From contig JABXIG010000004.1 of the NCBI GenBank assembly GCA_013373205.1, positions 1 to 64,000 of the forward strand: a DNA stretch of 64,000 bases. Direction: 5' to 3'. A model generated the notes under the pieces. The model was not told the origin of the DNA. It saw nothing but the letters and a program-made list of their open reading frames with translations, and did not search any database. Position 1 is the stretch's first letter. Each line of letters begins with the position of its first letter. Shown here piece after piece: positions 1 through 7,252 of the stretch. The stretch is from Methylocystaceae bacterium (GTDB taxonomy: Bacteria > Pseudomonadota > Alphaproteobacteria > Rhodospirillales > Terasakiellaceae). The position numbers and the translations under genes were made by a program.

Positions 1-37
1 CTTTTAAAGAGACATCCAATCCAATATAATGTTTCAT

Positions 38-109
38 GGTCACGTTCCTTCTATGGCCTTTATGGAGCAGTTTCTACACTGACTCCGATTATACCATTGG
101 AGCGTGACC
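38..109. repeat. Imperfect inverted repeat upstream of the transposase remnant
   Basis: GGTCACGTTCC at 38-48 is the reverse complement, with one mismatch, of GGAGCGTGACC at 99-109. The right arm overlaps the GTG where the transposase remnant begins. It could be a trace of a mobile-element end or a simple hairpin. No function is shown by the sequence. Confidence 0.4.
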
Positions 110-133
110 TGCCGCTATTACGGCCATGTCCCC
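104..133 (+). repeat. 30-bp imperfect direct repeat, copy A (partner at 1731-1760)
   Basis: The 30 bases match 1731-1760 at 25 positions and share the core CTATTAC followed by GCCATGTC. Copy A forms the false 5' end of the transposase remnant; copy B lies in the noncoding stretch upstream of the TetR gene. The two copies bracket the remnant, the small ORF and the TetR gene. This may mark an insertion boundary (inference). Confidence 0.5.
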
Positions 134-502
134 GTTATTCTGGCAAGGTACGCTTCGTTTCCTATGGACGAAAGTTATTTAATGAATTGCGTACGTTATG
201 TCGAACTCAATCCGGTTCGAGCCAAGCTAAGCGGTTCACCACAAGAGTGGAACTGGAGTAGCACATTGTCCCACATTGAAGCAAAAAGTGATGGAATCTG
301 TGACCCCCGCCCTTTGCTGAAACACGTTGATTGCTGGCTGTCTTTTCTCAATGATGGGCTAACCGATGAAGAAATCAACGAGCTTCGAAAACGAGAAAAC
401 AGCAATCGACCTCTCGGTTCAGAAGATTTTGTCAAACGATTGGAAACATTAACAGGAAGAGAATTACTTCCGAAAAAACGCGGGCCAAAACCAAAAACGT
501 AA
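104..502 (+). pseudogene. C-terminal remnant of a REP-associated Y1 transposase (RAYT/IS200-like)
   Basis: The open frame begins at a GTG and encodes 132 residues. From about residue 13 it matches the C-terminal half of RAYT transposases: the YVELNPVRA core (residues 32-40) followed by WNWSS and a basic proline/lysine-rich tail (KKRGPKPKT). The N-terminal half, which carries the HUH histidines and the first part of the Y1 domain, is missing. The first 12 codons lie in a sequence that recurs near 1731, so the 5' end appears to have been replaced. Full RAYT proteins are usually over 200 residues. The fragment is therefore probably inactive. The family assignment rests on motif recognition; the truncation is seen directly. 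Confidence 0.75.
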
Positions 503-579
503 TATAATTTCGAGGACGACCCCGGAATTGGGAGTCCCAATTATCTGCTGGTCATCCTATAAAGGTTTCAGCCGCTATT

Positions 580-894
580 TTAACCAAGACACTTTATTCT
601 ATGTTTTAGAATAATTTTCTCCGTCTCTTTTGCCATCATAAAGTGCCCATTCTGCTCAAGCGAAACAAGCAGCTGAATTTGTAATCCATTGATTTTGACG
701 AGGGTTGCCTTTTGAACCTCACCCGTTTCATTGGCTGCTTGACTAATTAGCTTTATAATTTCATCCAACAAATAACCTTCAAACGTTTTTTTATCTTCTT
801 TGTCTATCTTTTTTCGCACGGATTTTGGCTTTGGCTGTCTGAGCCATTCTTTTATTTTAGTCTCGGCCAGAATTTCAAAGATACCCATCAACAC
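580..894 (-). CDS. Small hypothetical protein, TetR-coupled
   Basis: The product is a 104-residue, highly charged, apparently cytoplasmic protein. Its start overlaps the end of the upstream TetR gene (888-894), so the two are probably translationally coupled and co-regulated. The first 20 residues (IFEILAETKIKEWLRQP) loosely resemble the start of DUF1992/DnaJC28-like proteins, but the rest shows no motif I can name. A basic stretch at residues 22-35 and a helical C-terminal half are visible. I see no signal peptide or membrane segment. The gene is plausible because of the coupling; its function is unknown. Confidence 0.6.
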   Translation of the reverse strand: MLMGIFEILAETKIKEWLRQPKPKSVRKKIDKEDKKTFEGYLLDEIIKLISQAANETGEVQKATLVKINGLQIQLLVSLEQNGHFMMAKETEKIILKHRIKCLG

Positions 895-1526
895 GATCCT
901 TCTTCATGCCTACTCGACCATTCAATCAATCCTTGAATACCTGCATAATGATATGACCAACTTGTTGCAAAGGCGCGTTTAATCTCTGCGTCTGTTTCAT
1001 ATTTTTCCAAAATCAACACAATATCGCGCACCGTATCTTCAATTCGATTTTTAAAAACAAACTGAAACATCTCTGTATTGGTTAAATTCGGACGCATCAC
1101 AGGCAGTTGTGCATTCGAAAAATCGATCATGAGCTGCACATATTCTTTTGCAAATTCTTCATATTTTGATCCTTTCGATCGTGCTAAAAGAATGATGGTC
1201 TTATTTCTGTTTGTTATCCAAAAATCCAATAACTTGCCTGTGTTTGTCTCATCAATCGATTTTATTTGTTCAATTTGAGAAGGGTCATTGAGACTCTTGA
1301 CACGCTCTAACGTTAATGACCGAAGTTGAGAGACAAATTCATCGTCAATAATGGCATGAAATAGTTTCTGCTTACTGGGAAAATATTTGTATATATTGCC
1401 CACAGCCATATTGGCATCATCCGCAATCGCATTCATGGTAGCCTTTTGATATCCCAACAAAACAAAAAGCCTTTCCGCAGACTGCAAAATACGCTCTCTG
1501 ACTTCTTCTTTTAAGATTTGCACCAT
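888..1526 (-). CDS. TetR/AcrR family transcriptional regulator
   Basis: The protein has 212 residues. An N-terminal TetR DNA-binding domain covers about residues 8-57, with the characteristic AERLFVLLGYQKATMNAIA and the recognition-helix region VGNIYKYFPSKQKLF. The C-terminal ligand and dimerisation domain (about 80-205) is divergent, as usual, so the ligand cannot be predicted. The ATG at 1524-1526 lies 23 bases from a perfect 11-bp inverted repeat (1549-1575) that fits an operator, so autoregulation is likely. TetR regulators usually control a divergent neighbour, but no gene lies divergently next to this one. The only co-transcribed partner is the small 580-894 gene. Confidence 0.9.
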   Translation of the reverse strand: MVQILKEEVRERILQSAERLFVLLGYQKATMNAIADDANMAVGNIYKYFPSKQKLFHAIIDDEFVSQLRSLTLERVKSLNDPSQIEQIKSIDETNTGKLLDFWITNRNKTIILLARSKGSKYEEFAKEYVQLMIDFSNAQLPVMRPNLTNTEMFQFVFKNRIEDTVRDIVLILEKYETDAEIKRAFATSWSYHYAGIQGLIEWSSRHEEGSC

Positions 1527-1548
1527 CTCGCATAAACTCCGACACCTT

Positions 1549-1575
1549 CAATAATGAATATATCATTCATTATTG
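1549..1575. promoter_or_regulatory. Perfect palindrome, probable TetR operator
   Basis: CAATAATGAAT (1549-1559) and ATTCATTATTG (1565-1575) are exact reverse complements separated by five bases. The site lies directly upstream of the TetR start codon at 1526, where autorepressor operators normally lie. Confidence 0.75.
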
Positions 1576-1730
1576 AGAGTCAAAACAATCAATACCTTGT
1601 ACGGTTTCCTTCGGGGGTATGGAAATAACACTCTTTAATTAATGAAGAAGCAATCACAAGAAGGAAGGAAAAGGGTGCCTTACCTTCTCGTCGGATGTTT
1701 TTTCTAAAAGAAGAGTCATAAGTCTAATCG

Positions 1731-1760
1731 GTGACCCGCCCCTATTACCGCCATGTCACT
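1731..1760 (+). repeat. 30-bp imperfect direct repeat, copy B (partner at 104-133)
   Basis: This copy differs from copy A at five of 30 positions. It begins with GTGAC and has GTCAC near its end, a short terminal inversion not fully kept in copy A. It is noncoding here. Confidence 0.5.
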
Positions 1761-1803
1761 AATTATCTTTTTTTAAACGCTAGAAACTTACTTCCAAAGT
1801 AGC

Positions 1804-1830
1804 CCCCGCGACCCGTGCGGGGTGACAATG
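1804..1830. repeat. REP-like palindromic element
   Basis: CCCCGC (1804-1809) pairs with GCGGGG (1817-1822) around a seven-base loop, followed by TGACAATG. The arrangement of a CCCGC stem, a short loop, a GCGGG stem and TGACA matches the element at 54453-54484, suggesting one dispersed family. Confidence 0.5.
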
Positions 1831-2009
1831 CTATTTTTACAACCCCGGCGAAACCTACTAAAGTTTGTATAATCCTCTGATTTTACATAATTATTTAAAA
1901 TCCCTAATTGTCCCTTTGAAAAATAAGGAATATTTTTGGTTGAATATTGTTATTTTATGAAGGCAAACGTTATTCTCGTTTGGAAAATTTGAACTCTTCT
2001 CATATGATC

Positions 2010-2264
2010 TTAACGACGACTTGAGGGAATTCTACTTCCGTCCGCACGATACCATTGCGGCCAAAGCTGATTAAGGGATTGTCCCAGGCAATCGGCGATG
2101 ATCCGGTTTCCTGTGGGTTGTGGGCGGATCAATGCAGCGCGCACAACGGATTCAGAAACCCCATGCTGTCGTGCCAAAGCTGCCAAGGAGCCTACTTTCT
2201 TACGAACGGCTGCCTTCACATCTTCAGGGTGTGAATTTTGGGCAAGGTTTTTTGAGTACGGCAT
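2010..2264 (-). CDS. Ner/Nlp-family DNA-binding protein (Mu-like phage regulator)
   Basis: With the ATG at 2264 the protein has 84 residues. This start is chosen over an upstream GTG at 2285 because a GGGG Shine-Dalgarno precedes it and the GTG lies inside a palindrome. The family signature is clear: HPEDVKAAVRKKVGSLAALA (residues 12-31) forms the first helices, and the domain closes with the diagnostic LWPQWYRADGSR (67-78). Ner proteins are small lambda-Cro-like repressors of transposable phages that shut down early transcription; Nlp is a chromosomal relative. The gene lies divergent from a phage-type repressor, as ner lies opposite c in phage Mu, but no transposase genes follow it. Confidence 0.85.
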   Translation of the reverse strand: MPYSKNLAQNSHPEDVKAAVRKKVGSLAALARQHGVSESVVRAALIRPQPTGNRIIADCLGQSLNQLWPQWYRADGSRIPSSRR

Positions 2265-2283
2265 ATAGACCCCAATTGTAGTC

Positions 2284-2353
2284 ACCGACCAATTCTGGTC
2301 GGTTTTCTTTGAGTTTTAATTATCACGAACGGGACAATAGGTATGGCCGACCA
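2284..2353. promoter_or_regulatory. Candidate operator region of the Ner/C switch
   Basis: ACCGACCA (2284-2291) and TGGTCGGT (2296-2303) form a perfect eight-bp inverted repeat with a four-base centre. The heptamer CCGACCA appears again at 2347-2353. A second small palindrome, CCATATATGG, lies at 2395-2404. Repeated half-sites between divergent ner and c genes are what a phage-type switch would need. The first palindrome is followed by TTTCTTT on the plus strand, so a terminator-like hairpin is an alternative reading. Confidence 0.5.
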
Positions 2354-2497
2354 AATAGATAAGCAAGGTTTTTCATCCCGCGCTATAGAGTATGCCATAT
2401 ATGGTAAAAATAAAGCCAGAGATTTTATTTATAAAGCCTCATATATCCTTAAAGATAGGAGCTTCATGCTGTCCAATTACGTCTGCGGAGAAATGAC

Positions 2498-3157
2498 GTG
2501 AACGACAGCCTTCAATCCCGACTGAAAGAAATAGCAAAAGAATCCGGCGGTAACAGAGCTTTATGTGACAAATCCGGCGTTTCTGAACGCACATTTGCCA
2601 ATTGGTTATCTGGGGCGAGTGAGCCTAAAATCATCGGTCTCGCAGCCATTGCCGAAACAGCCAGCGTAACCCTTGACTGGCTTGTTCGGGGCACCAAACC
2701 CAAAGAACAGCTTGGTGCCCGTCACCATGATCAGATAGATATAGTAAGAATCCCCTGCCTGTCATCTAAACTGAAAGACCACACCAACGGACTTCATCGC
2801 CGATTAAGCGTACAGACTTATCGTCCCTTTTCGACAGATTTTCTGAAAAACCGTCTGCAACAAACCAATTTTGACCAGCTTTGCCTGCTGGAAGTCATGG
2901 GGGATTGTTTGGCACCAACGGCCAATCATGGGGATTTTGTTTTGATCGACCGTGCCCAAAACCAATTGTCTGACGGTTTATGTGCTTTTGTCTTTAAAGG
3001 TGTCATTTCCATAAAACGGATTGTGCGCACCCTCGATGGTATCAACGTCATCAGTGACAACCAGACCCTTTACCCGGCCCATATGATCCCAAATGAAGAA
3101 CTGGCCCAGCTTGATGTCATCGGGCGCGCGATCTGGATCAGCAAGACAGTTTTATAA
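2498..3157 (+). CDS. Phage-type repressor with S24 (LexA-like) C-terminal domain, Ser replaced by Cys
   Basis: The protein has 219 residues and starts at a GTG preceded by GGAG. The N-terminal helix-turn-helix (about 5-65) contains GVSERTFANWLSGASEPK. The C-terminal half is an S24 peptidase fold: MGDCLAPTANHGDFVLIDR (134-152) aligns with the usual GDSMxPT motif, and VISIKRI (169-175) supplies the lysine of the Ser-Lys dyad (K173). The nucleophile position holds Cys137 instead of Ser. LexA/CI proteins lose repression by RecA-stimulated self-cleavage at this dyad; the substitution may slow or abolish cleavage. The gene lies divergent from a Ner-like gene, consistent with the C repressor of a Mu-like element. 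It is probably an immunity remnant. Confidence 0.85.
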   Translation: MNDSLQSRLKEIAKESGGNRALCDKSGVSERTFANWLSGASEPKIIGLAAIAETASVTLDWLVRGTKPKEQLGARHHDQIDIVRIPCLSSKLKDHTNGLHRRLSVQTYRPFSTDFLKNRLQQTNFDQLCLLEVMGDCLAPTANHGDFVLIDRAQNQLSDGLCAFVFKGVISIKRIVRTLDGINVISDNQTLYPAHMIPNEELAQLDVIGRAIWISKTVL

Positions 3158-3166
3158 ACGCGGAAA

Positions 3167-3209
3167 CGCCGTGCCTTTCACGCTCGACAAGTGAGCAAAA
3201 GACACGGCG
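3167..3209. other. Long interrupted hairpin after the repressor gene
   Basis: CGCCGTG (3167-3173) pairs with CACGGCG (3203-3209). Inside it CTTT pairs with AAAG and GCTC pairs with GAGC, giving three stacked stem blocks. There is no U-tract, so it is not a standard terminator. It may stabilise the 3' end of the repressor mRNA. Confidence 0.4.
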
Positions 3210-3249
3210 CACCAACATTTGGCTCTCGTATAGAGTGAGGCCGAGAAAT

Positions 3250-3276
3250 GCCCCTGATGAGATCAGAGGGCTTTTA
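3250..3276 (+). terminator. Intrinsic terminator of the repressor gene
   Basis: GCCCCTGAT (3250-3258) and ATCAGAGGGC (3262-3271) form a stem with one bulge, followed by TTTT on the plus strand. It lies between two converging genes, so it ends repressor transcription before rplS. Confidence 0.55.
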
Positions 3277-3310
3277 GACGTAAGGTTTTCTGGCCAAAGC
3301 CAGAAACAGA

Positions 3311-3673
3311 TTACCAGTCTTTTTTCTCGGTAATACGAGCTGCTTTACCTGTACGGCCACGCAAGTAGTACAGTTTCGCGCGACGAACGTCACCGCGGCG
3401 AACAACAGAGATTTCAGCCAGGTTTGGGGAATAAAGCGGGAATACACGTTCCACACCTTCACCGAAAGAGATTTTACGCAAAGTGAAAGCAGAGTTGATG
3501 CCGTCGTTTTTACGGGCAATGCAAACGCCTTCAAATGCTTGAAGACGTTCACGTTCGCCTTCTTTTACACGAACTTGAACACGCAGTGTGTCACCTGCGC
3601 CAAATTCCGGGATGTTACGTTCGGCAGTTTGCTTCTCGATTTGCTCTTTGCCGATTTGTTCTACAATATTCAT
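3311..3673 (-). CDS. rplS: 50S ribosomal protein bL19
   Basis: The 120-residue protein has the normal length and matches bL19 throughout: an N-terminal helix, [22 protein letters not shown]-type SH3-like barrel start (about 24-45), [19 protein letters not shown] and the closing [19 protein letters not shown]. bL19 sits at the interface of the ribosomal subunits. It is the last gene of the ffh-rpsP-rimM-trmD-rplS block on the minus strand, 55 bases after trmD. No strong terminator is visible beyond it. I have no doubt about the identity. Confidence 0.98.
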   Translation of the reverse strand: MNIVEQIGKEQIEKQTAERNIPEFGAGDTLRVQVRVKEGERERLQAFEGVCIARKNDGINSAFTLRKISFGEGVERVFPLYSPNLAEISVVRRGDVRRAKLYYLRGRTGKAARITEKKDW

Positions 3674-3728
3674 GGTCTCGACCTTCTAATAAAAGGGGTG
3701 AACTCTAAAAACTGGAGAGGTGCCGATC

Positions 3729-4457
3729 TCAGGCACTTCCTTTAACTTCGTCGCAGTAGCGCTGCCATAAATCAGGGCGGCGTTCCTGCGTAATGCGTTG
3801 AGCCTGCGTCTTTCGCCAACTCAGAATTTTCTCGTGATGACCGGATAACAAGACTTCGGGAACTTCACGTCCGCGCCAGACCCGCGGGCGGGTATAATGC
3901 GGATATTCCAAAAGACCTGCTTCAAAGCTTTCGTCTTCATGGCTGGCTTCCTTACCGATGACACCGGGCAGCAGACGCACACAGGCATCCAACAGAACGG
4001 TTGCAGCAGATTCACCACCGGACAGGACATAGTCCCCAATGCTGATTTCTTCGATATTATCATGTTCATCCAGAACACGTTGATCGATCCCTTCATAGCG
4101 ACCACACAGCAAGATCACCCCTGACGCATCGGCCAGTTCATGAACCTTTTCCTGTGTCAGCGGACGGCCACGGGGTGTCAAAAACACCTTTTTGGCCAGC
4201 GGATAACGCTTTACCGCTTCATCCAATCCACCTGTCACTACATCCGGGCGCATCACCATACCGGCACCACCGCCGCACGGCGTATCGTCCACGGTATTGT
4301 GCTTATCCTGGGCAAAATCACGGATCTGGATGGTATCCAGTGACCAGCGACCTTCGTCCAGGGCACGCCCGACCAAAGAATGTCCCAGCATACCGGGAAA
4401 CATTTCGGGAAAAAGCGTCAGAACACAAGCGGTCCAGGGCAGAAGTTGAGGGCTCAT
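3729..4457 (-). CDS. trmD: tRNA (guanine37-N1)-methyltransferase
   Basis: This SAM-dependent SPOUT methyltransferase makes m1G37 in tRNAs reading CNN and some other codons, which prevents +1 frameshifting. The 242-residue protein shows the N-terminal [23 protein letters not shown] (61-72) and the trefoil-knot SAM site [12 protein letters not shown] (117-128) plus [13 protein letters not shown] (137-149). The C-terminal domain ends in the usual [11 protein letters not shown]...RRPDLW pattern. The ATG overlaps the stop of rimM by four bases, so the two are translationally coupled. Confidence 0.97.
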   Translation of the reverse strand: MSPQLLPWTACVLTLFPEMFPGMLGHSLVGRALDEGRWSLDTIQIRDFAQDKHNTVDDTPCGGGAGMVMRPDVVTGGLDEAVKRYPLAKKVFLTPRGRPLTQEKVHELADASGVILLCGRYEGIDQRVLDEHDNIEEISIGDYVLSGGESAATVLLDACVRLLPGVIGKEASHEDESFEAGLLEYPHYTRPRVWRGREVPEVLLSGHHEKILSWRKTQAQRITQERRPDLWQRYCDEVKGSA

Positions 4458-5050
4458 GTCTCAGGCTCCTCTTTCTTATCCTTTTTCGCCTTTTTGTTCT
4501 TTTTCTTTTTCGCGTCCGGCAGCAGGCCTTCCGGTGGATCGACGACAACGCGTCCCTTTTCAATATCCACAATCGGCACCACTGCTTTGGTAAAGGGCAC
4601 CATAATCAGGGCCCCTTCTTTGGGCAGGATTTCCAGCATATCGCCCGCACCAAAATCAAACACGGCACGAACGGTTCCAAGGGTTTTACCATTGGTCGTT
4701 TTGACTGTCAGACCAATCAGGTCCGCATGGTAAAATTCCTCTTCCCCCGCATCGGGTAATTTTGTGCGAGAAACATAAAGACGTTCACCCTTTAACAGTT
4801 CAGCTGCATCGCGACTATCGACACCTGCAACCTTGACAATCAGTTCGCCTTTGCCGGTGTGGCTGACGACTTCAATGTCATAGATCTTAGATGCATCTTC
4901 GCTTTCCAGCTGACCATATTGGGCAACATCATCCGGTTCCTGGGTAAAGCTTTTCAGACGCAAGGCCCCACTGACGCCATGCGCAGACGAAAAGGCGGCC
5001 ACGCAAACGCGCGCGCTGTCTTTATCTGTGCTGTTGGTCGGTGTGGACAT
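4454..5050 (-). CDS. rimM: 16S rRNA processing protein RimM
   Basis: RimM helps 30S head maturation by binding uS19 and the 16S 3' major domain. The 198-residue protein has the N-terminal RimM domain (about 12-90; [13 protein letters not shown] at 24-36) and a C-terminal PRC barrel (about 105-178) with [19 protein letters not shown] and [21 protein letters not shown] lysine-rich tail ([18 protein letters not shown]) follows the PRC barrel and could contact RNA; E. coli RimM lacks it. It is 45 bases downstream of rpsP and overlaps trmD by four bases. Confidence 0.95.
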   Translation of the reverse strand: MSTPTNSTDKDSARVCVAAFSSAHGVSGALRLKSFTQEPDDVAQYGQLESEDASKIYDIEVVSHTGKGELIVKVAGVDSRDAAELLKGERLYVSRTKLPDAGEEEFYHADLIGLTVKTTNGKTLGTVRAVFDFGAGDMLEILPKEGALIMVPFTKAVVPIVDIEKGRVVVDPPEGLLPDAKKKKNKKAKKDKKEEPET

Positions 5051-5095
5051 GATCTAATCTCTTTAACCAGATAACACGAAAATTCAAAAAGAGGC

Positions 5096-5527
5096 TTAAG
5101 CTTCAGCAGCTTCTTCGGCCGGTGCTTCTTCAGCAGCAGCGGCTTCGGCAGCAGCTTCTTCAGCGGCCGCTTTGGCAGCTTCTTCAGCTTCGCGTTTCTT
5201 TTCAGCTTTTTCTTCGATACGCATTTTAGTCTTTTCAGACTGTTCTGCTTTTTTGGTTTGTTGCGGGATCGCACGTTCGGCTTTACCTGCAGCAGCCAAG
5301 AAACGAAGAACACGGTCAGACGGCTTTGCGCCTTGGCCGAGCCAGTAGTCAACGCGTTCTACGTTCATTTGAACGCGGTTTTCATTGTCTTTGGCAAGCA
5401 TCGGGTTGTATGTGCCGAGTTTCTCAATGAAACGGCCGTCGCGCGGTGCGCGTTTGTCAGCAACAACGATACGGTAGAACGGACGCTTTTTAGCCCCGCC
5501 ACGTGCCAAACGGATTGTAAGAGCCAT
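5096..5527 (-). CDS. rpsP: 30S ribosomal protein bS16 with alanine/glutamate-rich tail
   Basis: The first 80 or so residues are typical bS16: [33 protein letters not shown] and the [16 protein letters not shown] segment. After about residue 90 comes a charged helix and an Ala/Glu low-complexity tail of about 30 residues. The total of 143 residues is much longer than the 82 of E. coli S16; extended tails are common in alphaproteobacterial S16. The gene lies between ffh and rimM in the usual order. The tail coding sequence is repetitive (GCAGC/TTC runs), so slippage or length variation between strains is possible. Confidence 0.97.
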   Translation of the reverse strand: MALTIRLARGGAKKRPFYRIVVADKRAPRDGRFIEKLGTYNPMLAKDNENRVQMNVERVDYWLGQGAKPSDRVLRFLAAAGKAERAIPQQTKKAEQSEKTKMRIEEKAEKKREAEEAAKAAAEEAAAEAAAAEEAPAEEAAEA

Positions 5528-5594
5528 GTGTTGGTCTTTCCTATGGTTTGGGTTAGCAAAAAAAATTCAAGTCAGGTTCAAAACAAACAGGTCT

Positions 5595-7043
5595 TCACTT
5601 TTTGAATGGTGGCAGCCCCGGCGGTAAACCACCCTGACCCCCAAGCCCATCCAGTCCGGGCATACCATTGAGACCGCCCGGTGGCATTTGACCACCCGCG
5701 CCGCCCATCATGGCACCCATCTTGCCGAGCAAACCTTTTTTGTTCATCTTTCCAACTTTTTTCATGACGCTCGCGGTCTGCTGATATTGTTTCAGCAATT
5801 TGTTTACGTCCTGAACCGAGAGGCCACAGCCCGCAGCGATGCGCTGCTTGCGTGAGGCTTTAATGAGTTTGGGATTTTGACGTTCTTTCACTGTCATCGA
5901 CAGGATGATCGCTTGTTGGCGCGCAATCATCTTGTCATCCACTTGTGCAGCAGCCAGTTGCTTTTTCATCTTACCGATGCCCGGCAACATGCCTAAAAGA
6001 CCATCCACATCGCCCATTTTGCGAATTTGGTTGAGCTGTTCAAGCATGTCTTCCAGCGTAAACAGGCCTTTCATGACCCGTTTGGCAAGTGCTTCTGCTT
6101 TATCTTGTTCAATGGTTTCCTGGGCTTTTTCCACCAGCGAGACCACATCGCCCATACCGAGGATTCGGCTGGCAACACGATCAGCGTGAAAAGCTTCCAG
6201 TTCGTCGATTTTTTCACCGACACCCATGACTTTGATCGGCGCACCCGTCACTTCTTTCATAGAAAGGGCTGCACCACCGCGTGCATCGCCGTCTACACGG
6301 GTCAACGCAATACCGGTAATGCCGATCTTGTCATTAAATTCTTTCGCCACATTGACGGAGTCTTGACCCGTCATCGCATCTGTCACCAACAGAGTCTCTG
6401 CCGGTTTGGCCACGTCGCGCACATTCGCGACTTCATCCATCAATTTTTCATCAATATGCAGGCGACCTGCGGTATCAAGGATAACAACGTCATAACCACC
6501 CTTGCGGCCTTCCTCCATCGCGCGTTTGGCGATGGAAACGGGTTGTTCCCCCATAATAATTGGCAGCGAGTTCAACTCCGCCTGTTTGGCGAGGACCTCA
6601 AGCTGCTGCTGGGCGGCCGGACGATAAACGTCAAGGCTGGCCAGCAAAACTTTCTTGCGCTCCTTCTTTTTGAGCATCAAGCCGATTTTTGCAGAAGTCG
6701 TGGTTTTACCCGCACCTTGCAGACCGACCATCAGGATGGCAACCGGGGGAACAGCTTTTAAATTAATCGCCGTATCTTCAGCGCCAAGCATCTCGACCAT
6801 ACAGTCATGGACGATCTTGATGACCATCTGGCCCGGATTAATGCCTTTGAGAACTTCTTCACCAACCGCCTGTTCCTTGGCTTTTCTGACAAAGTCTTTC
6901 ACCACAGGCAAGGCAACGTCGGCCTCCAGCAAGGCGACGCGCACTTCACGCATGGCTTCACTCACGTCGGCTTCAGAAAGGGAGCCGCGTTTGGTAAGCT
7001 TGTCAAAAATGTCGCCTAAACGACCCTGTAAGTTCTCAAACAT
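5595..7043 (-). CDS. ffh: Signal recognition particle protein Ffh
   Basis: Ffh binds signal sequences of nascent membrane proteins and, with 4.5S RNA and FtsY, targets ribosomes to the membrane. I chose the ATG at 7043 (MFENLQGRLGDIF) because it gives the conserved N terminus and 482 residues; an upstream in-frame start adds seven unlikely residues. Visible are the N domain (1-95), the GTPase with VGLQGAGKTTT (about 106-116), DTAGRL and TRVDGDARGG, and the methionine-rich M domain with LPGIGKM and RKQRIAAGCGLSVQDVN. The end is Gly/Pro/Met-rich. Rightmost gene of the minus-strand block, with a hairpin in its leader (7069-7097). Confidence 0.97.
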   Translation of the reverse strand: MFENLQGRLGDIFDKLTKRGSLSEADVSEAMREVRVALLEADVALPVVKDFVRKAKEQAVGEEVLKGINPGQMVIKIVHDCMVEMLGAEDTAINLKAVPPVAILMVGLQGAGKTTTSAKIGLMLKKKERKKVLLASLDVYRPAAQQQLEVLAKQAELNSLPIIMGEQPVSIAKRAMEEGRKGGYDVVILDTAGRLHIDEKLMDEVANVRDVAKPAETLLVTDAMTGQDSVNVAKEFNDKIGITGIALTRVDGDARGGAALSMKEVTGAPIKVMGVGEKIDELEAFHADRVASRILGMGDVVSLVEKAQETIEQDKAEALAKRVMKGLFTLEDMLEQLNQIRKMGDVDGLLGMLPGIGKMKKQLAAAQVDDKMIARQQAIILSMTVKERQNPKLIKASRKQRIAAGCGLSVQDVNKLLKQYQQTASVMKKVGKMNKKGLLGKMGAMMGGAGGQMPPGGLNGMPGLDGLGGQGGLPPGLPPFKK

Positions 7044-7068
7044 ACAAAAATAATCCCAACGCAAAACG

Positions 7069-7097
7069 CGCCAGTGCTCGAAACTCGAGGACTGGCG
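7069..7097. promoter_or_regulatory. Hairpin in the ffh leader
   Basis: CGCCAGT (7069-7075) pairs with ACTGGCG (7091-7097). Inside, after a G-G mismatch, CTCG pairs with CGAG around a five-base loop. On the minus strand it is followed by CGTTTTG and lies 26 bases before the ffh ATG. It could be an attenuator or leader structure. It does not show the conserved core of an SRP RNA. Confidence 0.45.
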
Positions 7098-7110
7098 GCA
7101 CCCCTTAAGG

Positions 7111-7124
7111 TGACAATATTGTCA
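7111..7124. promoter_or_regulatory. Perfect 14-bp palindrome between ffh and the Cache genes
   Basis: TGACAATATTGTCA is a perfect inverted repeat located in the shared upstream region of ffh (minus) and the first Cache gene (plus). Its symmetry and position suggest a protein-binding site. No regulator can be named. Confidence 0.4.
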
Positions 7125-7252
7125 AAGAGGTATTGAATTTGTGCGTCCTTTTACGTGGAGCTGACACCAGAGTCAAGCAAAAGTGCGCTTGTTTTAGCCA
7201 TCAAAGGTCATTAAGTTATAAAAGAGATAATAATATAGATAATGGATCCGTC

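Larger units (their letters stand above)
1576..2009. other. Noncoding stretch between TetR and Ner-like genes
   Basis: No credible gene is visible. The stretch holds direct-repeat copy B (1731-1760), a REP-like GC palindrome (1804-1822, with a GGTGACAATG-type tail) and a short inverted repeat CAAACG/CGTTTG (1964-1982) just beyond the end of the Ner-like gene. The rest is AT-rich. It looks like degraded mobile-element sequence. Confidence 0.5.

Noticed and set aside
1549-1575. Palindrome as a transposon end
   Set aside because: Its AT-rich symmetric form and the position directly before a TetR start fit an operator better; no matching inverted copy was found near the remnant.
5096-5190. Repetitive GCAGC/TTC tract in rpsP as a microsatellite element
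   Set aside because: It codes in frame for the Ala/Glu-rich tail found in related S16 proteins, so it is ordinary low-complexity coding sequence.
6027-6761. Long open frame on the plus strand opposite ffh
   Set aside because: It is the antisense shadow of a secure gene, with no family motif or ribosome site. The same applies to long frames opposite trmD/rimM (4154-4759), frmA (19826-20482), htpX (52428-53048) and purH (56169-57005).
7069-7097. Hairpin next to ffh as a possible SRP RNA (4.5S RNA) gene
   Set aside because: It is only 29 bases and lacks the conserved GGAA tetraloop and asymmetric internal loop of SRP RNA; treated as a leader hairpin.
7133-7252. Upstream extension of the first Cache protein
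   Set aside because: The extra 40 residues have no homology or secretion signal, while the ATG at 7253 starts a clear signal peptide.
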